A stretch of 55,484 bases of DNA from contig NZ_VDCQ01000066.1 of assembly GCF_006265175.1 (NCBI RefSeq), forward strand, positions 1 through 55,484, written 5' to 3'. Every line of letters begins with the position of its first letter. The first letter of the stretch is position 1. The position numbers were made by a program, and so were the translations under genes. The notes under the pieces were generated by a model, which saw only the letters and a list, made by a program, of their open reading frames with translations, made no database searches and was not told the DNA's origin. Source of the DNA: Paenibacillus hemerocallicola (GTDB lineage Bacteria; Bacillota; Bacilli; Paenibacillales; NBRC-103111). This document shows positions 44,948 to 55,484 of this stretch, in pieces.

Positions 44948-45260
44948 TTATCCACTTGTGCATAACTTTTTGCGGACCAAAAACGGATTTTGTCGATTTT
45001 TGCACAGGGTATAAACAATATGTAGTGCTGTTAACAACTTTTGCGCACAAGGTCTAGATATTGTGGATAATGTTTGAAAACACGCGCCAAGTCTGCTATT
45101 ATGATATTGTTTTCGGTTGTGAATAGTTTGTGTAATTCTCCGCTTATCAACAGGGTGTGGATAAGTTTGTGAACAATTTCCCCCTACCTACTTTTACAAT
45201 ATTCCCAATCCTATGACCATTGTGGATAATATCCGACATAAATCTTTGCAAGTATTCACA
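44948..45260. promoter_or_regulatory. oriC, DnaA-box cluster upstream of dnaA (incC-type)
   Basis: Boxes seen: TTATCCACT (44948-44956), TGTGCATAA (44957-44965), TGTGGATAA (45062-45070), TGTGAATAG (45118-45126), TTATCAACA (45144-45152), TGTGGATAA (45156-45164), TGTGAACAA (45168-45176), TGTGGATAA (45221-45229) and GTATTCACA (45252-45260). Three match the consensus exactly. TTTTGTCGATTTTT near 44990 resembles a Spo0A box. The stretch lies between divergent rpmH and dnaA. Confidence 0.9.
45074..45102 (+). promoter_or_regulatory. dnaA promoter
   Basis: TTGAAA and TATTAT are separated by 17 bp and lie between DnaA boxes, as expected for autoregulation of dnaA. Confidence 0.7.
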
Positions 45261-45310
45261 TAGCAAGCTCCCCTGTCTGACCGGTATTGAATTGAAGGAG
45301 TGAACAAACT

Positions 45311-46678
45311 GTGGACGGTCATACCCACGATTTATGGCAACAAGTGTTGTCCGTTATCCAAACCAAACTTAGCAAACCGAGCTTCGACACTTGGCTGAAA
45401 TCGACAAAAGCGTCCGTCTTCACCGAAACGCAGTTGATCGTGTGCGCACCGACGAATTTCGCCCGAGAGTGGCTGGAGAGCCGCTATAAGAAGATGATTG
45501 CCAAAACCGTACTCGATTATTTGGGTCGCGAGGTCGAAGTCCAATTCGTGCTGCAGGATACCGAGGCTCCACCCGCGAAGACGGCCCAGTCCATTGCCGT
45601 ACCGCAGCCCGTCAAACAGTCGCCCATCCAGGAAGACGGCAGCATATACAATACGTTGAACCCTAAATATACGTTCGACACGTTCGTTATCGGCTCAGGC
45701 AACCGGTTTGCCCATGCAGCCTCGCTGGCCGTAGCCGAAGCGCCTGCCAAGACGTACAATCCGCTGTTTCTGTATGGCGGCGTAGGACTCGGCAAGACTC
45801 ACTTGATGCATGCCATCGGAAATTACGTGCTTGAACACAATCCGGACGCTCGCGTCCTTTATATTTCCTCCGAGAAGTTCACTAACGAGTTTATTAATGC
45901 CGTCCGTGACAACCGGGGCGAGGATTTCCGCAACAAATACCGGAAAATCGACGTGCTGCTGATCGACGATATCCAGTTTTTGGCCGGCAAGGAAGGCACC
46001 CAGGAAGAGTTTTTCCATACGTTCAATGCGCTGCACGAGGAACGCAAGCAAATCATCATCTCGAGCGACCGCCTGCCCAAGGAAATACCGACGCTCGAGG
46101 ACCGGCTCCGCTCCCGCTTCGAATGGGGTCTCAATACCGATATCCAGCCGCCAGATTTGGAGACGCGTATCGCCATATTACGCAAGAAAGCGAAAGCGGA
46201 AAACCTCGATATCCCGAACGAAGCGATGATCTATATAGCCAATCAGATCGATACGAACATCCGTGAGCTCGAGGGCGCGCTGATTCGCGTAGTCGCCTAC
46301 TCGTCGCTTATTAACCAGGACATCACGACCCATCTGGCTGCGGAAGCGTTGAAGGATATTATTCCGTCGAGTCGGCCGAAAATCATTACGATCCACGACA
46401 TTCAGCAGCGTGTCGGCGAATTCTACAACCTGAAGCTCGATGATTTCAAGGCTCGCAAGCGGACGAAGGCTGTCGCCTTTCCCCGACAAGTCGCCATGTA
46501 CTTGTCCCGCGAGCTGACCGACTACTCCCTTCCGAAGATCGGCGAGGCATTCGGGGGACGGGATCATACGACCGTCATCCATGCTCACGAAAAAATCGCT
46601 ACGGCCCTTCAGCAGGATCAGGACTTATACAAAATCCTTCAATCGATTACCGAGAAAATCAAAGATCCGTCCTCTTAA
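45311..46678 (+). CDS. dnaA: Chromosomal replication initiator DnaA
   Basis: The protein has 455 residues. Domain I (about 1-85, [20 protein letters not shown]), a short linker, the AAA+ domain with Walker [10 protein letters not shown] (156-164) and Walker [12 protein letters not shown], and domain IV with the DnaA-box signature [19 protein letters not shown] are intact. It binds DnaA boxes and melts oriC. The GTG start at 45311 has AAGGAG ten bases upstream. Confidence 0.98.
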   Translation: MDGHTHDLWQQVLSVIQTKLSKPSFDTWLKSTKASVFTETQLIVCAPTNFAREWLESRYKKMIAKTVLDYLGREVEVQFVLQDTEAPPAKTAQSIAVPQPVKQSPIQEDGSIYNTLNPKYTFDTFVIGSGNRFAHAASLAVAEAPAKTYNPLFLYGGVGLGKTHLMHAIGNYVLEHNPDARVLYISSEKFTNEFINAVRDNRGEDFRNKYRKIDVLLIDDIQFLAGKEGTQEEFFHTFNALHEERKQIIISSDRLPKEIPTLEDRLRSRFEWGLNTDIQPPDLETRIAILRKKAKAENLDIPNEAMIYIANQIDTNIRELEGALIRVVAYSSLINQDITTHLAAEALKDIIPSSRPKIITIHDIQQRVGEFYNLKLDDFKARKRTKAVAFPRQVAMYLSRELTDYSLPKIGEAFGGRDHTTVIHAHEKIATALQQDQDLYKILQSITEKIKDPSS

Positions 46679-46686
46679 TAGATAAG

Positions 46687-46726
46687 AGCCTATGCACAAA
46701 CTATTCACATGTGGATAGGCTTTATT
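46687..46726 (+). terminator. dnaA terminator overlapping paired DnaA boxes
   Basis: AGCCTATgCACA pairs with TGTGgATAGGCT and is followed by TTATTG. The right arm holds TGTGGATAG and the loop side CTATTCACA, two inverted near-consensus DnaA boxes (46701-46718). The sequence can be a transcript terminator and a DnaA-binding site. Confidence 0.65.
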
Positions 46727-46745
46727 GTTCTAGGGGTTTGCCCAC

Positions 46746-46815
46746 ATATCCACATATTCAGGGCCCCTACTACTTCTATCACTTTAAAAGATATATACTT
46801 ATGCATAATAGAGAT
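46746..46815. promoter_or_regulatory. oriC unwinding region (DnaA box, GC spacer, DnaA-trios, AT-rich DUE)
   Basis: ATATCCACA (46746-46754) is followed by GGGCCCC, then TACTACTTCTATC, which reads as TAG-type DnaA-trios on the other strand, then an AT-rich stretch (AAAAGATATATACTTATG). This is the order of the basal unwinding system described in Bacillus subtilis, and it lies between dnaA and dnaN as there. Confidence 0.8.
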
Positions 46816-46918
46816 GCCAAAATCGCATCGGCACCATTACCGTTTCCGAACGAAAGAAGTTTACGTTTCCCATCTTATGCGGCAATGGGAACCATTTAGA
46901 ACCGGGAGTTGAATTGTT

Positions 46919-48061
46919 ATGAAATTGAATATTTTGAAAGAACATTTGAACGAATCCATTCAGCACGTAACCAAAGCGATATCCAGCCGGACAACGATTC
47001 CGATTTTGACCGGCATCAAAATAGACGTCGATACGGACGGCGTTACGCTCACCGCCTCCGATACCGAGATCTCCATCCAAAGCCATATTCCGATTGAAAA
47101 AGAAGGAAACGAAATCGTTCAAATCCTGACGCCGGGAAGCGTTGTTCTGCCGGCCAAATTTTTTACGGAGATCATCAAGAAGCTTCCGTCTTCCGACGTA
47201 ACGATCGAAGTAAAGGACAATTTCATTACGTGGATCAGCTCAGGCTCGGCCGAGATTCAGATCGTCGGACTGGATCCGGAGGAATATCCGCTTCTTCCCC
47301 AATTGGAGGAGAACAACATCGTTTCCGTCTCGAGCGAATTGTTGAAGACGATGATCAGACAGACTACGTTTGCCGTATCCACGAGCGAAACGTCCCCGAT
47401 CCTTACCGGCGTTCTGTGGAGTTTCAGCCGCGATCGTCTCAAGCTGATCGCTTGCGACCGGTTGCGCATGGCTTCCCGCGAAGCGCAGATCGAAGCCGAG
47501 GGCGAAATCGAATTTCACAATATCGTCATTGCGGGCAAAAGCTTGAACGAGCTCAACAAGCTGCTTCCCGACCAGAACATGCCCATCGACATTGTCGTTG
47601 CGAACAATCAGGTGCTGTTCAAAATCGATCGAATCCAGTTTTACACGCGCATACTGGACGGCGCCTATCCCGATACGTCCAAGCTGATTCCCCAGTCGTT
47701 CCAAACCCATCTGACGATCGATACGAGGAAGCTGGCCGACGCCATCGACCGGGCTTATTTGCTTTCCCGCGAGGAAAAAACGAATATTGTCAAAATGACG
47801 TTGAAAGACGAGAAGACGGTCGAAATCTCGTCCAGCTCGAGCGAACTCGGCAAAGTGACCGAGCAGATCGATACCCACAAGCTCGACGGCGATTTGCTGA
47901 GCATTTCGTTCAACTCCAAATATATGCTGGATGCCTTGAAGGTCATCGACAGCGACTTCATCCAAATTTGTTTCCGCGGACCGATGCAGCCGATCATCAT
48001 GAAGCCGGAGGACCATTCCAACATGCTGCATCTGATCATGCCTTACCGGACGACAACCTGA
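46919..48061 (+). CDS. dnaN: DNA polymerase III sliding clamp (beta subunit)
   Basis: The protein has 380 residues with three clamp domains of about 125 residues each. It begins MKLNILKEHLNESIQHVTKA and ends with the conserved IMPYRTT-type C-terminus (LHLIMPYRTTT). The homodimer ring tethers the polymerase to DNA. The start at 46919 follows GGGAG. The gene follows dnaA across the second part of oriC. Confidence 0.98.
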   Translation: MKLNILKEHLNESIQHVTKAISSRTTIPILTGIKIDVDTDGVTLTASDTEISIQSHIPIEKEGNEIVQILTPGSVVLPAKFFTEIIKKLPSSDVTIEVKDNFITWISSGSAEIQIVGLDPEEYPLLPQLEENNIVSVSSELLKTMIRQTTFAVSTSETSPILTGVLWSFSRDRLKLIACDRLRMASREAQIEAEGEIEFHNIVIAGKSLNELNKLLPDQNMPIDIVVANNQVLFKIDRIQFYTRILDGAYPDTSKLIPQSFQTHLTIDTRKLADAIDRAYLLSREEKTNIVKMTLKDEKTVEISSSSSELGKVTEQIDTHKLDGDLLSISFNSKYMLDALKVIDSDFIQICFRGPMQPIIMKPEDHSNMLHLIMPYRTTT

Positions 48062-48086
48062 TAATCGAATAGATGGAGAATCGGAC

Positions 48087-48302
48087 ATGAAGACGATAAC
48101 GATAACTACGGAATACATTACGCTCGGACAATTTTTGAAATTGGCGGATTGCATATCGACCGGAGGAGAAGTGAAGTTTTTCGTCAAAGAAACGGCGATC
48201 CTCGTCAACGACGAGCCGGAAAACCGCAGGGGACGCAAGCTTTATCCCAAAGACCGCATATCGGTACAAGGCTGCGGTACGTTCGTAGTCGAACGGCGTT
48301 AA
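48087..48302 (+). CDS. yaaA: S4-domain RNA-binding protein YaaA
   Basis: The protein has 71 residues. The S4 motif is clear: ITLGQFLKLADCISTGGEVK, then FFVKETAILVNDEPENRRGR and KLYPKDRISV. In Bacillus YaaA is linked to ribosome assembly of the large subunit. It lies 25 bp after dnaN and 15 bp before recF, in one operon. Confidence 0.94.
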   Translation: MKTITITTEYITLGQFLKLADCISTGGEVKFFVKETAILVNDEPENRRGRKLYPKDRISVQGCGTFVVERR

Positions 48303-48317
48303 CTAGGAGGCTTCTTT

Positions 48318-49433
48318 TTGTATCTCAAAAAATTGTCGCTGCGCGATTATCGCAACTATGAATCGATCGAGTTCGCCACGGAAGGAGCCGTCAATCTATT
48401 CGTCGGCCCGAACGCCCAAGGGAAAACGAACTTGCTGGAAGCGATATTCGTCTTGGCCTTAACGAAATCCCACCGTACGCACCAGGACAAGGAATTGATC
48501 CGTTGGGGAGCGGACCGTACGATGCTGCGCGCAGAGCTGGATAAAAAATACGGTCCGTGCACGCTCGACCTGACGTTTACGAATCAGGGCAAGAAGGCAA
48601 GTATCAACGGATTGGAGCAAAAAAAACTGAGCGGCTTCATCGGCGCTCTGAACGTCGTGATGTTCGCCCCGGAAGATTTGAGCATCGTCAAAGGAGCTCC
48701 CGGCGTACGACGCCGGTTCCTCGATATGGAGATCGGTCAAGTACAGCCCTCCTATTTGCACGATTTGAGCCAATACCAGAAAGTGCTCGTTCAGCGCAAC
48801 AATATGCTAAAGCAATCGTTCCGGCAATCGCAGGTAAACGGAGCGCTGATGGAGGTTTGGAACGAACAACTCGTAGGGTTGAGTATTAAAATCATGAAAA
48901 AGCGTCAAAACTTTATAAATAAGCTGCAAATTTGGGCGGAATCGATCCATCGCGGCATTACAAACGGTCTGGAGACGCTTGCAATCGAGTACAAGCCTTC
49001 CTTCGCCTATGACGGTTCGGTAGAAGATTCTGTTTTATTTGAGCAATTTATGATAAAGTTATCACAGGCTAAAGATCAGGAAATACGCCGCAGCACGACT
49101 TTATACGGCCCGCACCGGGACGATCTTGCCTTCTTCATTAACGGGAAGGACGTTCAGACGTTCGGTTCGCAGGGGCAGCAGCGGACGACGGCGTTGTCGC
49201 TAAAACTTGCGGAAATCGAGTTTATCCAGGAGGAAGTCGGCGAATATCCGATCCTGCTGCTGGATGACGTATTGTCCGAATTGGACACATACCGGCAAAC
49301 CCAACTTCTCGAGACGTTCCAGACGAAAGTTCAGACGTTCATCACGACGACCGGCGTGGAAAGCCTTCAGATGAACCGACTGGAGAACGCCTCCATTTTT
49401 CATGTGCGAAACGGTCAATTGGTTCTTGCCTAA
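48318..49433 (+). CDS. recF: DNA replication and repair protein RecF
   Basis: The protein has 371 residues and is an SMC-like ATPase. Walker A is GPNAQGKTNLLEAI; the ABC-type signature and Walker B region read FGSQGQQRTTALSLKLAE and ILLLDDVLSELD. With RecO and RecR it loads RecA on gapped DNA. It starts with TTG at 48318 behind AGGAGG. The location dnaN-yaaA-recF-remB-gyrB is canonical. Confidence 0.97.
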   Translation: MYLKKLSLRDYRNYESIEFATEGAVNLFVGPNAQGKTNLLEAIFVLALTKSHRTHQDKELIRWGADRTMLRAELDKKYGPCTLDLTFTNQGKKASINGLEQKKLSGFIGALNVVMFAPEDLSIVKGAPGVRRRFLDMEIGQVQPSYLHDLSQYQKVLVQRNNMLKQSFRQSQVNGALMEVWNEQLVGLSIKIMKKRQNFINKLQIWAESIHRGITNGLETLAIEYKPSFAYDGSVEDSVLFEQFMIKLSQAKDQEIRRSTTLYGPHRDDLAFFINGKDVQTFGSQGQQRTTALSLKLAEIEFIQEEVGEYPILLLDDVLSELDTYRQTQLLETFQTKVQTFITTTGVESLQMNRLENASIFHVRNGQLVLA

Positions 49434-49469
49434 CACTCGCCTATCATCGAAAGAGGGAGCTGATTCGTC

Positions 49470-49751
49470 ATGTTCATTCATTTAGGCGGAGAAAAGATCA
49501 TTCGTGCGTCCGAGTTGATCGCCATATTCGATCTGTCGATCGAGAAGTCTTCGAAAATATCGAAAAGCTTCGTCCAGCACGCCCAGAAAGAAAAAAACGT
49601 GGAAGTGATCGGGGAAGAGGAATGCAAATCGATCGTCGTCACGAAGAACAAAGTGTATTATTCCCCGATTTCCTCCACGACCTTGAAAAAACGGACCAGC
49701 AGCTTGTTGATGAGCGATATCGAAAATTTTTCAAATCAAAGAAGTAGGTGA
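49470..49751 (+). CDS. remB: Extracellular matrix regulator RemB (YaaB)
   Basis: The protein has 93 residues beginning MFIHLGGEKIIRASELIAIF, with LSIEKSSKISKSFVQHAQKE and KSIVVTKNKVYYSPISSTTL. This is the DUF370/RemB family, linked in Bacillus to control of biofilm matrix genes together with RemA. It follows recF by 36 bp and precedes gyrB by 8 bp. Confidence 0.92.
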   Translation: MFIHLGGEKIIRASELIAIFDLSIEKSSKISKSFVQHAQKEKNVEVIGEEECKSIVVTKNKVYYSPISSTTLKKRTSSLLMSDIENFSNQRSR

Positions 49752-49756
49752 CCTAG

Positions 49757-51670
<1,914 letters not shown>

Positions 51671-51721
51671 CGTTTCGTTCCACACCTGTTTTGTCAGAGT
51701 ACCAGCTTCTAGGAGGTTTCC

Positions 51722-54178
51722 ATGGCTGAAGAAAACCGTTCGCAAGTGAGAGATATCGATATCGGCACCGAAATGCGCGCGTCGTTTATGGATTATGCGA
51801 TGAGCATTATCGTCAGCCGCGCGCTTCCGGACGTCCGGGACGGGCTGAAGCCGGTTCACCGCCGCATATTGTACGCGATGTCCGAACTGGGCATGGCTCC
51901 GGACAAGCCTTATAAAAAGTCGGCGAGAATCGTCGGCGAAGTCATCGGGAAATATCACCCGCACGGCGATTCTGCCGTATACGAAACGATGGTCGGTTTG
52001 GCTCAGGATTTCTCGACCCGTTACATGCTCGTAGACGGTCACGGCAACTTCGGTTCGATCGACGGGGATTTCGCCGCGGCCATGCGGTATACGGAAGCGC
52101 GCCTGTCGAAAATATCGATGGAGCTTTTGCGCGACCTGCAAAAAGAAACGATCGATTTCGTGCCGAACTACGATGGCGAAGAGCAGGAGCCGTCCGTTCT
52201 CCCTGCCCGTTATCCGAACCTGCTGGTAAACGGTTCGTACGGGATTGCCGTTGGGATGGCCACAAGTATTCCGCCTCATAATTTGGGAGAAGTCATCGAC
52301 GGCGTGCAGATGCTGATCGACAATCCGGACGTGACTCCTCTCGAGTTGATGCAGACGATCAAAGGCCCTGATTTTCCGACGGGCGCCTATATTTTGGGAC
52401 GCGAAGGCATCCGGCAAGCTTACACGACCGGACGCGGGCACGCCACCATGCGCGCCAAAGTCAATATCGAGGAAAATAACAATAAGGCGCGCATAATCGT
52501 TTATGAGCTGCCATATAAAGTGAATAAAGCGAAGCTGGTCGAGAAAATCGCCGAGCTCGTACGCGACAAGCATATCGACGGGATTACAGACCTTCGGGAC
52601 GAGTCCGACCGTACGGGAATGCGTATCGTGATCGAATTGCGCCGAGACGTCAATCCGAACGTCGTCCTGAACAATTTGTATAAGCATACGCCGATGCAAT
52701 CCAATTACGGGATCATCATGCTGGCGCTCGTTAACGGCGAGCCGAAGGTGTTGAACCTGAGGGACATGCTTTATTATTACTTGAAGCACCAGCAGGAAGT
52801 CATTCGCCGCCGTACCGAATACGATTTGAGAAAAGCGGAAGCGAGAGCCCACATTCTCGAAGGGCTGCGCATCGCTCTCGACAATTTGGACGAAGTCATC
52901 ACGCTCATCCGCTCTTCCAGAACGACGGAAGAGGCGCGTGAAGGACTCATGAGCCGGTTCAACTTGAGCCATGAGCAGGCGCAAGCGATTCTGGATATGC
53001 GCTTGCAGCGTCTGACCGGCTTGGAACGGGAGAAGATCGAGGCGGAATACGCCGAGCTGATGCAGAAAATCGCCGAGTATAAAGCCATTCTCGCCGACGA
53101 GCAGCTGATCCTGGGCATCATCAGCGATGAACTGCGGGAGATCAAGGAGAAGTTTGCCGACGAACGCCGCAGTGAAATTACGATCGGGGAAGAAAGCATC
53201 GAAGACGAGGATTTGATTCCGCGCGAGGATGTTATTATTACGATTACCCATACCGGCTATGTCAAACGGTTGCCTGTCACGACGTATCGAAGCCAAAAAC
53301 GCGGCGGAAGAGGCGTCGTAGGCATGGATACGAAGGATAAAGACTTCCTCGAACATTTGTTTGTATCCAACACGCATCAATATTTGATGTTCTTCACGAA
53401 CAAAGGGAAGGCGTATCGGTTAAAGGCGTATGAAATTCCCGATTTGAGCCGCACGGCCAGAGGAACGCCGATTATCAATCTGATTCAGATCGAGCAGGGA
53501 GAGACCGTTAATGCGGTCATACCGATCGAAAATTTCGATTCCGAGCAATACTTGTTTTTCGCGACGAAAAACGGGATCGTGAAGAAAACGCCGCTTGACG
53601 ATTATTCCAACATTCGCAAGGCGGGCTTGATCGCGATTCATCTGCGCGAGGATGACGATCTGATCGGCGTGAAGCTGACTGACGGCAAGCAGGAAATCAT
53701 TATGGGGACGAAGCAAGGCATGTCGATCCGTTTCTCGGAAGACGACGTTCGCCCGATGGGCCGTTCCGCAACAGGCGTCAAAGGCATAACGATTTCCGAT
53801 GACGATGCCGTAATCGATATGGACGTCGTCGATTTGAATGACGATGTACTCATTGTCACGTCCAAAGGGTACGGCAAACGGACTCCGATGGACGAATACC
53901 GGATTCAAACACGGGGCGGCAAAGGGATAAAAACGTTGAACATCACCTCCAAGAACGGTCCCGTCGTCGGCTTGAAAGTCGTCAAAAACGAGGAAGACCT
54001 CATGATCATTACCGCTTCGGGCACTATCATCCGCACGAGCATGTCGGGAATCAATACGATGGGCCGCAATACGCAGGGCGTCAAGCTCATCAATACTCGC
54101 GACGACGATGAAGTGGCAACCGTTACTCGCGTGGAGAAAAGCGAAGAGGCGGCTGAACTGGAAGAAGAAGAAGAATGA
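51722..54178 (+). CDS. gyrA: DNA gyrase subunit A
   Basis: The protein has 818 residues. The catalytic tyrosine is Y123 ([10 protein letters not shown]). The quinolone-resistance region reads [12 protein letters not shown] with serine at 84 and glutamate at 88, the susceptible residues. The C-terminal beta-pinwheel includes the GyrA box (QKRGGRGV) and an acidic tail ending in EEEEE, longer than some relatives. AGGAGG precedes the ATG at 51722. It follows gyrB by 51 bp. Confidence 0.98.
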   Translation: MAEENRSQVRDIDIGTEMRASFMDYAMSIIVSRALPDVRDGLKPVHRRILYAMSELGMAPDKPYKKSARIVGEVIGKYHPHGDSAVYETMVGLAQDFSTRYMLVDGHGNFGSIDGDFAAAMRYTEARLSKISMELLRDLQKETIDFVPNYDGEEQEPSVLPARYPNLLVNGSYGIAVGMATSIPPHNLGEVIDGVQMLIDNPDVTPLELMQTIKGPDFPTGAYILGREGIRQAYTTGRGHATMRAKVNIEENNNKARIIVYELPYKVNKAKLVEKIAELVRDKHIDGITDLRDESDRTGMRIVIELRRDVNPNVVLNNLYKHTPMQSNYGIIMLALVNGEPKVLNLRDMLYYYLKHQQEVIRRRTEYDLRKAEARAHILEGLRIALDNLDEVITLIRSSRTTEEAREGLMSRFNLSHEQAQAILDMRLQRLTGLEREKIEAEYAELMQKIAEYKAILADEQLILGIISDELREIKEKFADERRSEITIGEESIEDEDLIPREDVIITITHTGYVKRLPVTTYRSQKRGGRGVVGMDTKDKDFLEHLFVSNTHQYLMFFTNKGKAYRLKAYEIPDLSRTARGTPIINLIQIEQGETVNAVIPIENFDSEQYLFFATKNGIVKKTPLDDYSNIRKAGLIAIHLREDDDLIGVKLTDGKQEIIMGTKQGMSIRFSEDDVRPMGRSATGVKGITISDDDAVIDMDVVDLNDDVLIVTSKGYGKRTPMDEYRIQTRGGKGIKTLNITSKNGPVVGLKVVKNEEDLMIITASGTIIRTSMSGINTMGRNTQGVKLINTRDDDEVATVTRVEKSEEAAELEEEEE

Positions 54179-54224
54179 GCCGGGTACGATTCGATAATCG
54201 TAAACGTAAGGCAGGGGAAAATTG

Positions 54225-55283
54225 ATGGCGATCGTTTCCGTCTCCCAGTTGAAGATAGGCGATAGAATTGTCGAAGACGTCATTACGAAGATGGGCAACG
54301 TCTTATTCAAGAAAGGCTTTAACGTTACCCCGAGGGAATACGAAATATTGAGGGCTTTTCTGATTCCTTCGGTCTCGATCGAGACGAAGGAATCGGATGC
54401 CGATTCAACGGATAAAGCGGAGGAGTACAAGGCCGAGGACACCGGGCTTATCCAGTTTTATACCGAATACGACAAGATGATCCAGCTGTTGAAGAAGATG
54501 TTCAAGGACTCGATGTCCAGTCCGGCCATCCCGATCTTGGACATCCGCAACGGCATGGAGCATCTGATCTCCAAAATCCAGCATTACAACATTTTGACGT
54601 TTACTCCCCGGATGCTTAGTACGGATGAGTATATTTATCACAACAGCATCATGGTCGCCCTCACATCGTTTATTTTGGCGCGGTGGCATGGGTTCCAGAG
54701 CAAGGACTGGATGCCGATAGCATTGGGCGGACTGCTTCACGATATCGGAAATGCGAAAGTCGATCCGGCCATTTTGTCCAAACCGTCGAAGCTGACGGTA
54801 TTGGAAGTGGAGGAAGTACGAAGGCACACGCTATACGGGTACTCGATCCTGAAAAATATTCCGGCGCTTAACGAAGGCTCCAAGCTTTGCGCGCTGCAGC
54901 ACCATGAGCGCGAAGACGGATCCGGCTATCCGCTTGCCGTCAAAGGAGATAAAATCCACCCGTACGCGAAAGTGATCGCCGTATCCGATATATTTCACGC
55001 AATGACGAGCCACCGGACCTATAAGAGGGCACAATCGCCGTATCTCGTTTTGGAGCAGCTGCAGAAGGAGTCGTTCGGCAAGCTCGATCCGATTATCGTA
55101 TCGACGTTCATCAACAAGGTGACGCAGTTCCATCACGGTACTATCGTGCGGCTTAGCGATAACCGAGTAGGAGAAATCATATTTACGGATCGATCGAATC
55201 CGACCCGGCCTATGGTCAATGTGAACGGGACGATTATCAATTTGGCGGTGGATCGGAAGCTATTTATTCAAGAAGTAATATAG
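54225..55283 (+). CDS. HD-GYP domain protein (putative c-di-GMP phosphodiesterase)
   Basis: The protein has 352 residues from ATG 54225, seven bases after GGGG. An N-terminal DUF3391-like segment (VSQLKIGDRIVEDVITKMGN) precedes an HD-GYP domain with GGLLHDIGNAKVDPAILSKP, EVRRHTLYGYSIL and HHEREDGSGYPLAVKGD. The HD, the HxxR-type H, HHE and GSGYP elements are present, so it is probably active on cyclic di-GMP. A position between gyrA and the first rRNA operon is common in Paenibacillaceae. Confidence 0.92.
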   Translation: MAIVSVSQLKIGDRIVEDVITKMGNVLFKKGFNVTPREYEILRAFLIPSVSIETKESDADSTDKAEEYKAEDTGLIQFYTEYDKMIQLLKKMFKDSMSSPAIPILDIRNGMEHLISKIQHYNILTFTPRMLSTDEYIYHNSIMVALTSFILARWHGFQSKDWMPIALGGLLHDIGNAKVDPAILSKPSKLTVLEVEEVRRHTLYGYSILKNIPALNEGSKLCALQHHEREDGSGYPLAVKGDKIHPYAKVIAVSDIFHAMTSHRTYKRAQSPYLVLEQLQKESFGKLDPIIVSTFINKVTQFHHGTIVRLSDNRVGEIIFTDRSNPTRPMVNVNGTIINLAVDRKLFIQEVI

Positions 55284-55294
55284 ATATACTCTAT

Positions 55295-55318
55295 GGGTGC
55301 TGATGCGCCCGTTTTTTT
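55295..55318 (+). terminator. Terminator of the HD-GYP gene
   Basis: GGGTGC and GCGCCC pair (one G-U) around TGAT and are followed by GTTTTTTT. Confidence 0.85.
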
Positions 55319-55330
55319 ATTTAAATGATG

Positions 55331-55359
55331 TTGACACTGTCGAATGGGCGTGGTATTCT
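55331..55359 (+). promoter_or_regulatory. rRNA operon promoter P1
   Basis: TTGACA and TATTCT are separated by exactly 17 bp. An inverted repeat (TTTGATAA/TTATCAAA, 55372-55391) follows in the leader. Confidence 0.75.
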
Positions 55360-55424
55360 ATAACTCGCCCCTTTGATAAGGTTGTTATCAAAAAGCAGCT
55401 GAAAAAAAGAAATTCAAAAAAAGC

Positions 55425-55454
55425 TTGCAAATAGATAGGCAGCTGTGATATATT
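55425..55454 (+). promoter_or_regulatory. rRNA operon promoter P2
   Basis: TTGCAA and TATATT are separated by 18 bp. A/T-rich DNA lies just upstream, like an UP element. The window ends 30 bp later; tandem promoters after gyrA fit the start of a 16S-23S-5S operon, which itself is outside the window. Confidence 0.65.
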
Positions 55455-55484
55455 AAAGAGGTCGCCGCAAAACGGCGAAAAATG

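Overview
The window is the chromosomal replication-origin region of a spore-forming Bacillota. Gene order, SpoIIIJ and YyaC sporulation genes, strong AGGAGG-type ribosome binding sites and copper-amine-oxidase stalk domains fit the Paenibacillaceae (Paenibacillus/Cohnella-like). The genus is an inference. oriC lies at about 44.9-46.8 kb. Most genes to its left read on the minus strand and all genes to its right on the plus strand, so both arms are transcribed away from the origin.

Layout: (1) 1-8.58 kb is an AT-rich accessory segment. It holds the C-terminal part of a large serine recombinase, a broken group II intron reverse transcriptase, an NmrA-like reductase with a TetR regulator, several decayed genes (a two-TM protein, a FAD oxidoreductase, a GNAT acetyltransferase) and an Imm11-like/leucine-rich-repeat protein. 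Three copies of a short palindromic repeat lie beside two single-gene units. (2) 8.58-18.9 kb is the conserved wall-stress block: rlmH, a CxxH/CxxC protein, htrC, walJ, walI, walH, walK, walR, an M23/LysM/G5 peptidase and a membrane-anchored unknown. (3) 19-29 kb holds purA, dnaB, rplI, gdpP and yybS, then an inserted GDSL hydrolase and orphan ECF sigma factor, then rpsR-ssb-rpsF. (4) 28.9-30.9 kb is a second small accessory patch: YjzC, a divergent pair around a 100-bp inverted-repeat element, a 1-kb repeat-rich gene-free stretch and tRNA-Ser. The ychF gene usual here in Bacillus is absent. (5) 31-44.8 kb runs through DUF951, mscS, DUF3343, yyaC, DUF4446, a cysteine desulfurase, parB, parA, noc, rsmG, mnmG, mnmE, jag, yidC, rnpA and rpmH, with two parS sites. 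(6) 44.8-55.5 kb has oriC, dnaA, dnaN, yaaA, recF, remB, gyrB, gyrA and an HD-GYP gene, and ends in tandem promoters that look like those of an rRNA operon.

The core genes form a coherent set. DnaA, DnaN, RecF, DnaB, Ssb and gyrase start and run replication. ParA/ParB/parS and Noc segregate the origin and protect the nucleoid. WalRK with WalHI, WalJ and HtrC controls wall growth. YidC/Jag, RnpA, L34, L9, S6, S18, RsmG, RlmH and MnmEG serve membrane insertion and translation. The least explained material is in the accessory segments: the repeat-flanked gene units at 5.9-8.3 kb, the divergent DUF/XRE pair at 29.2-29.9 kb, and the gene-free stretch at 29.9-30.8 kb.
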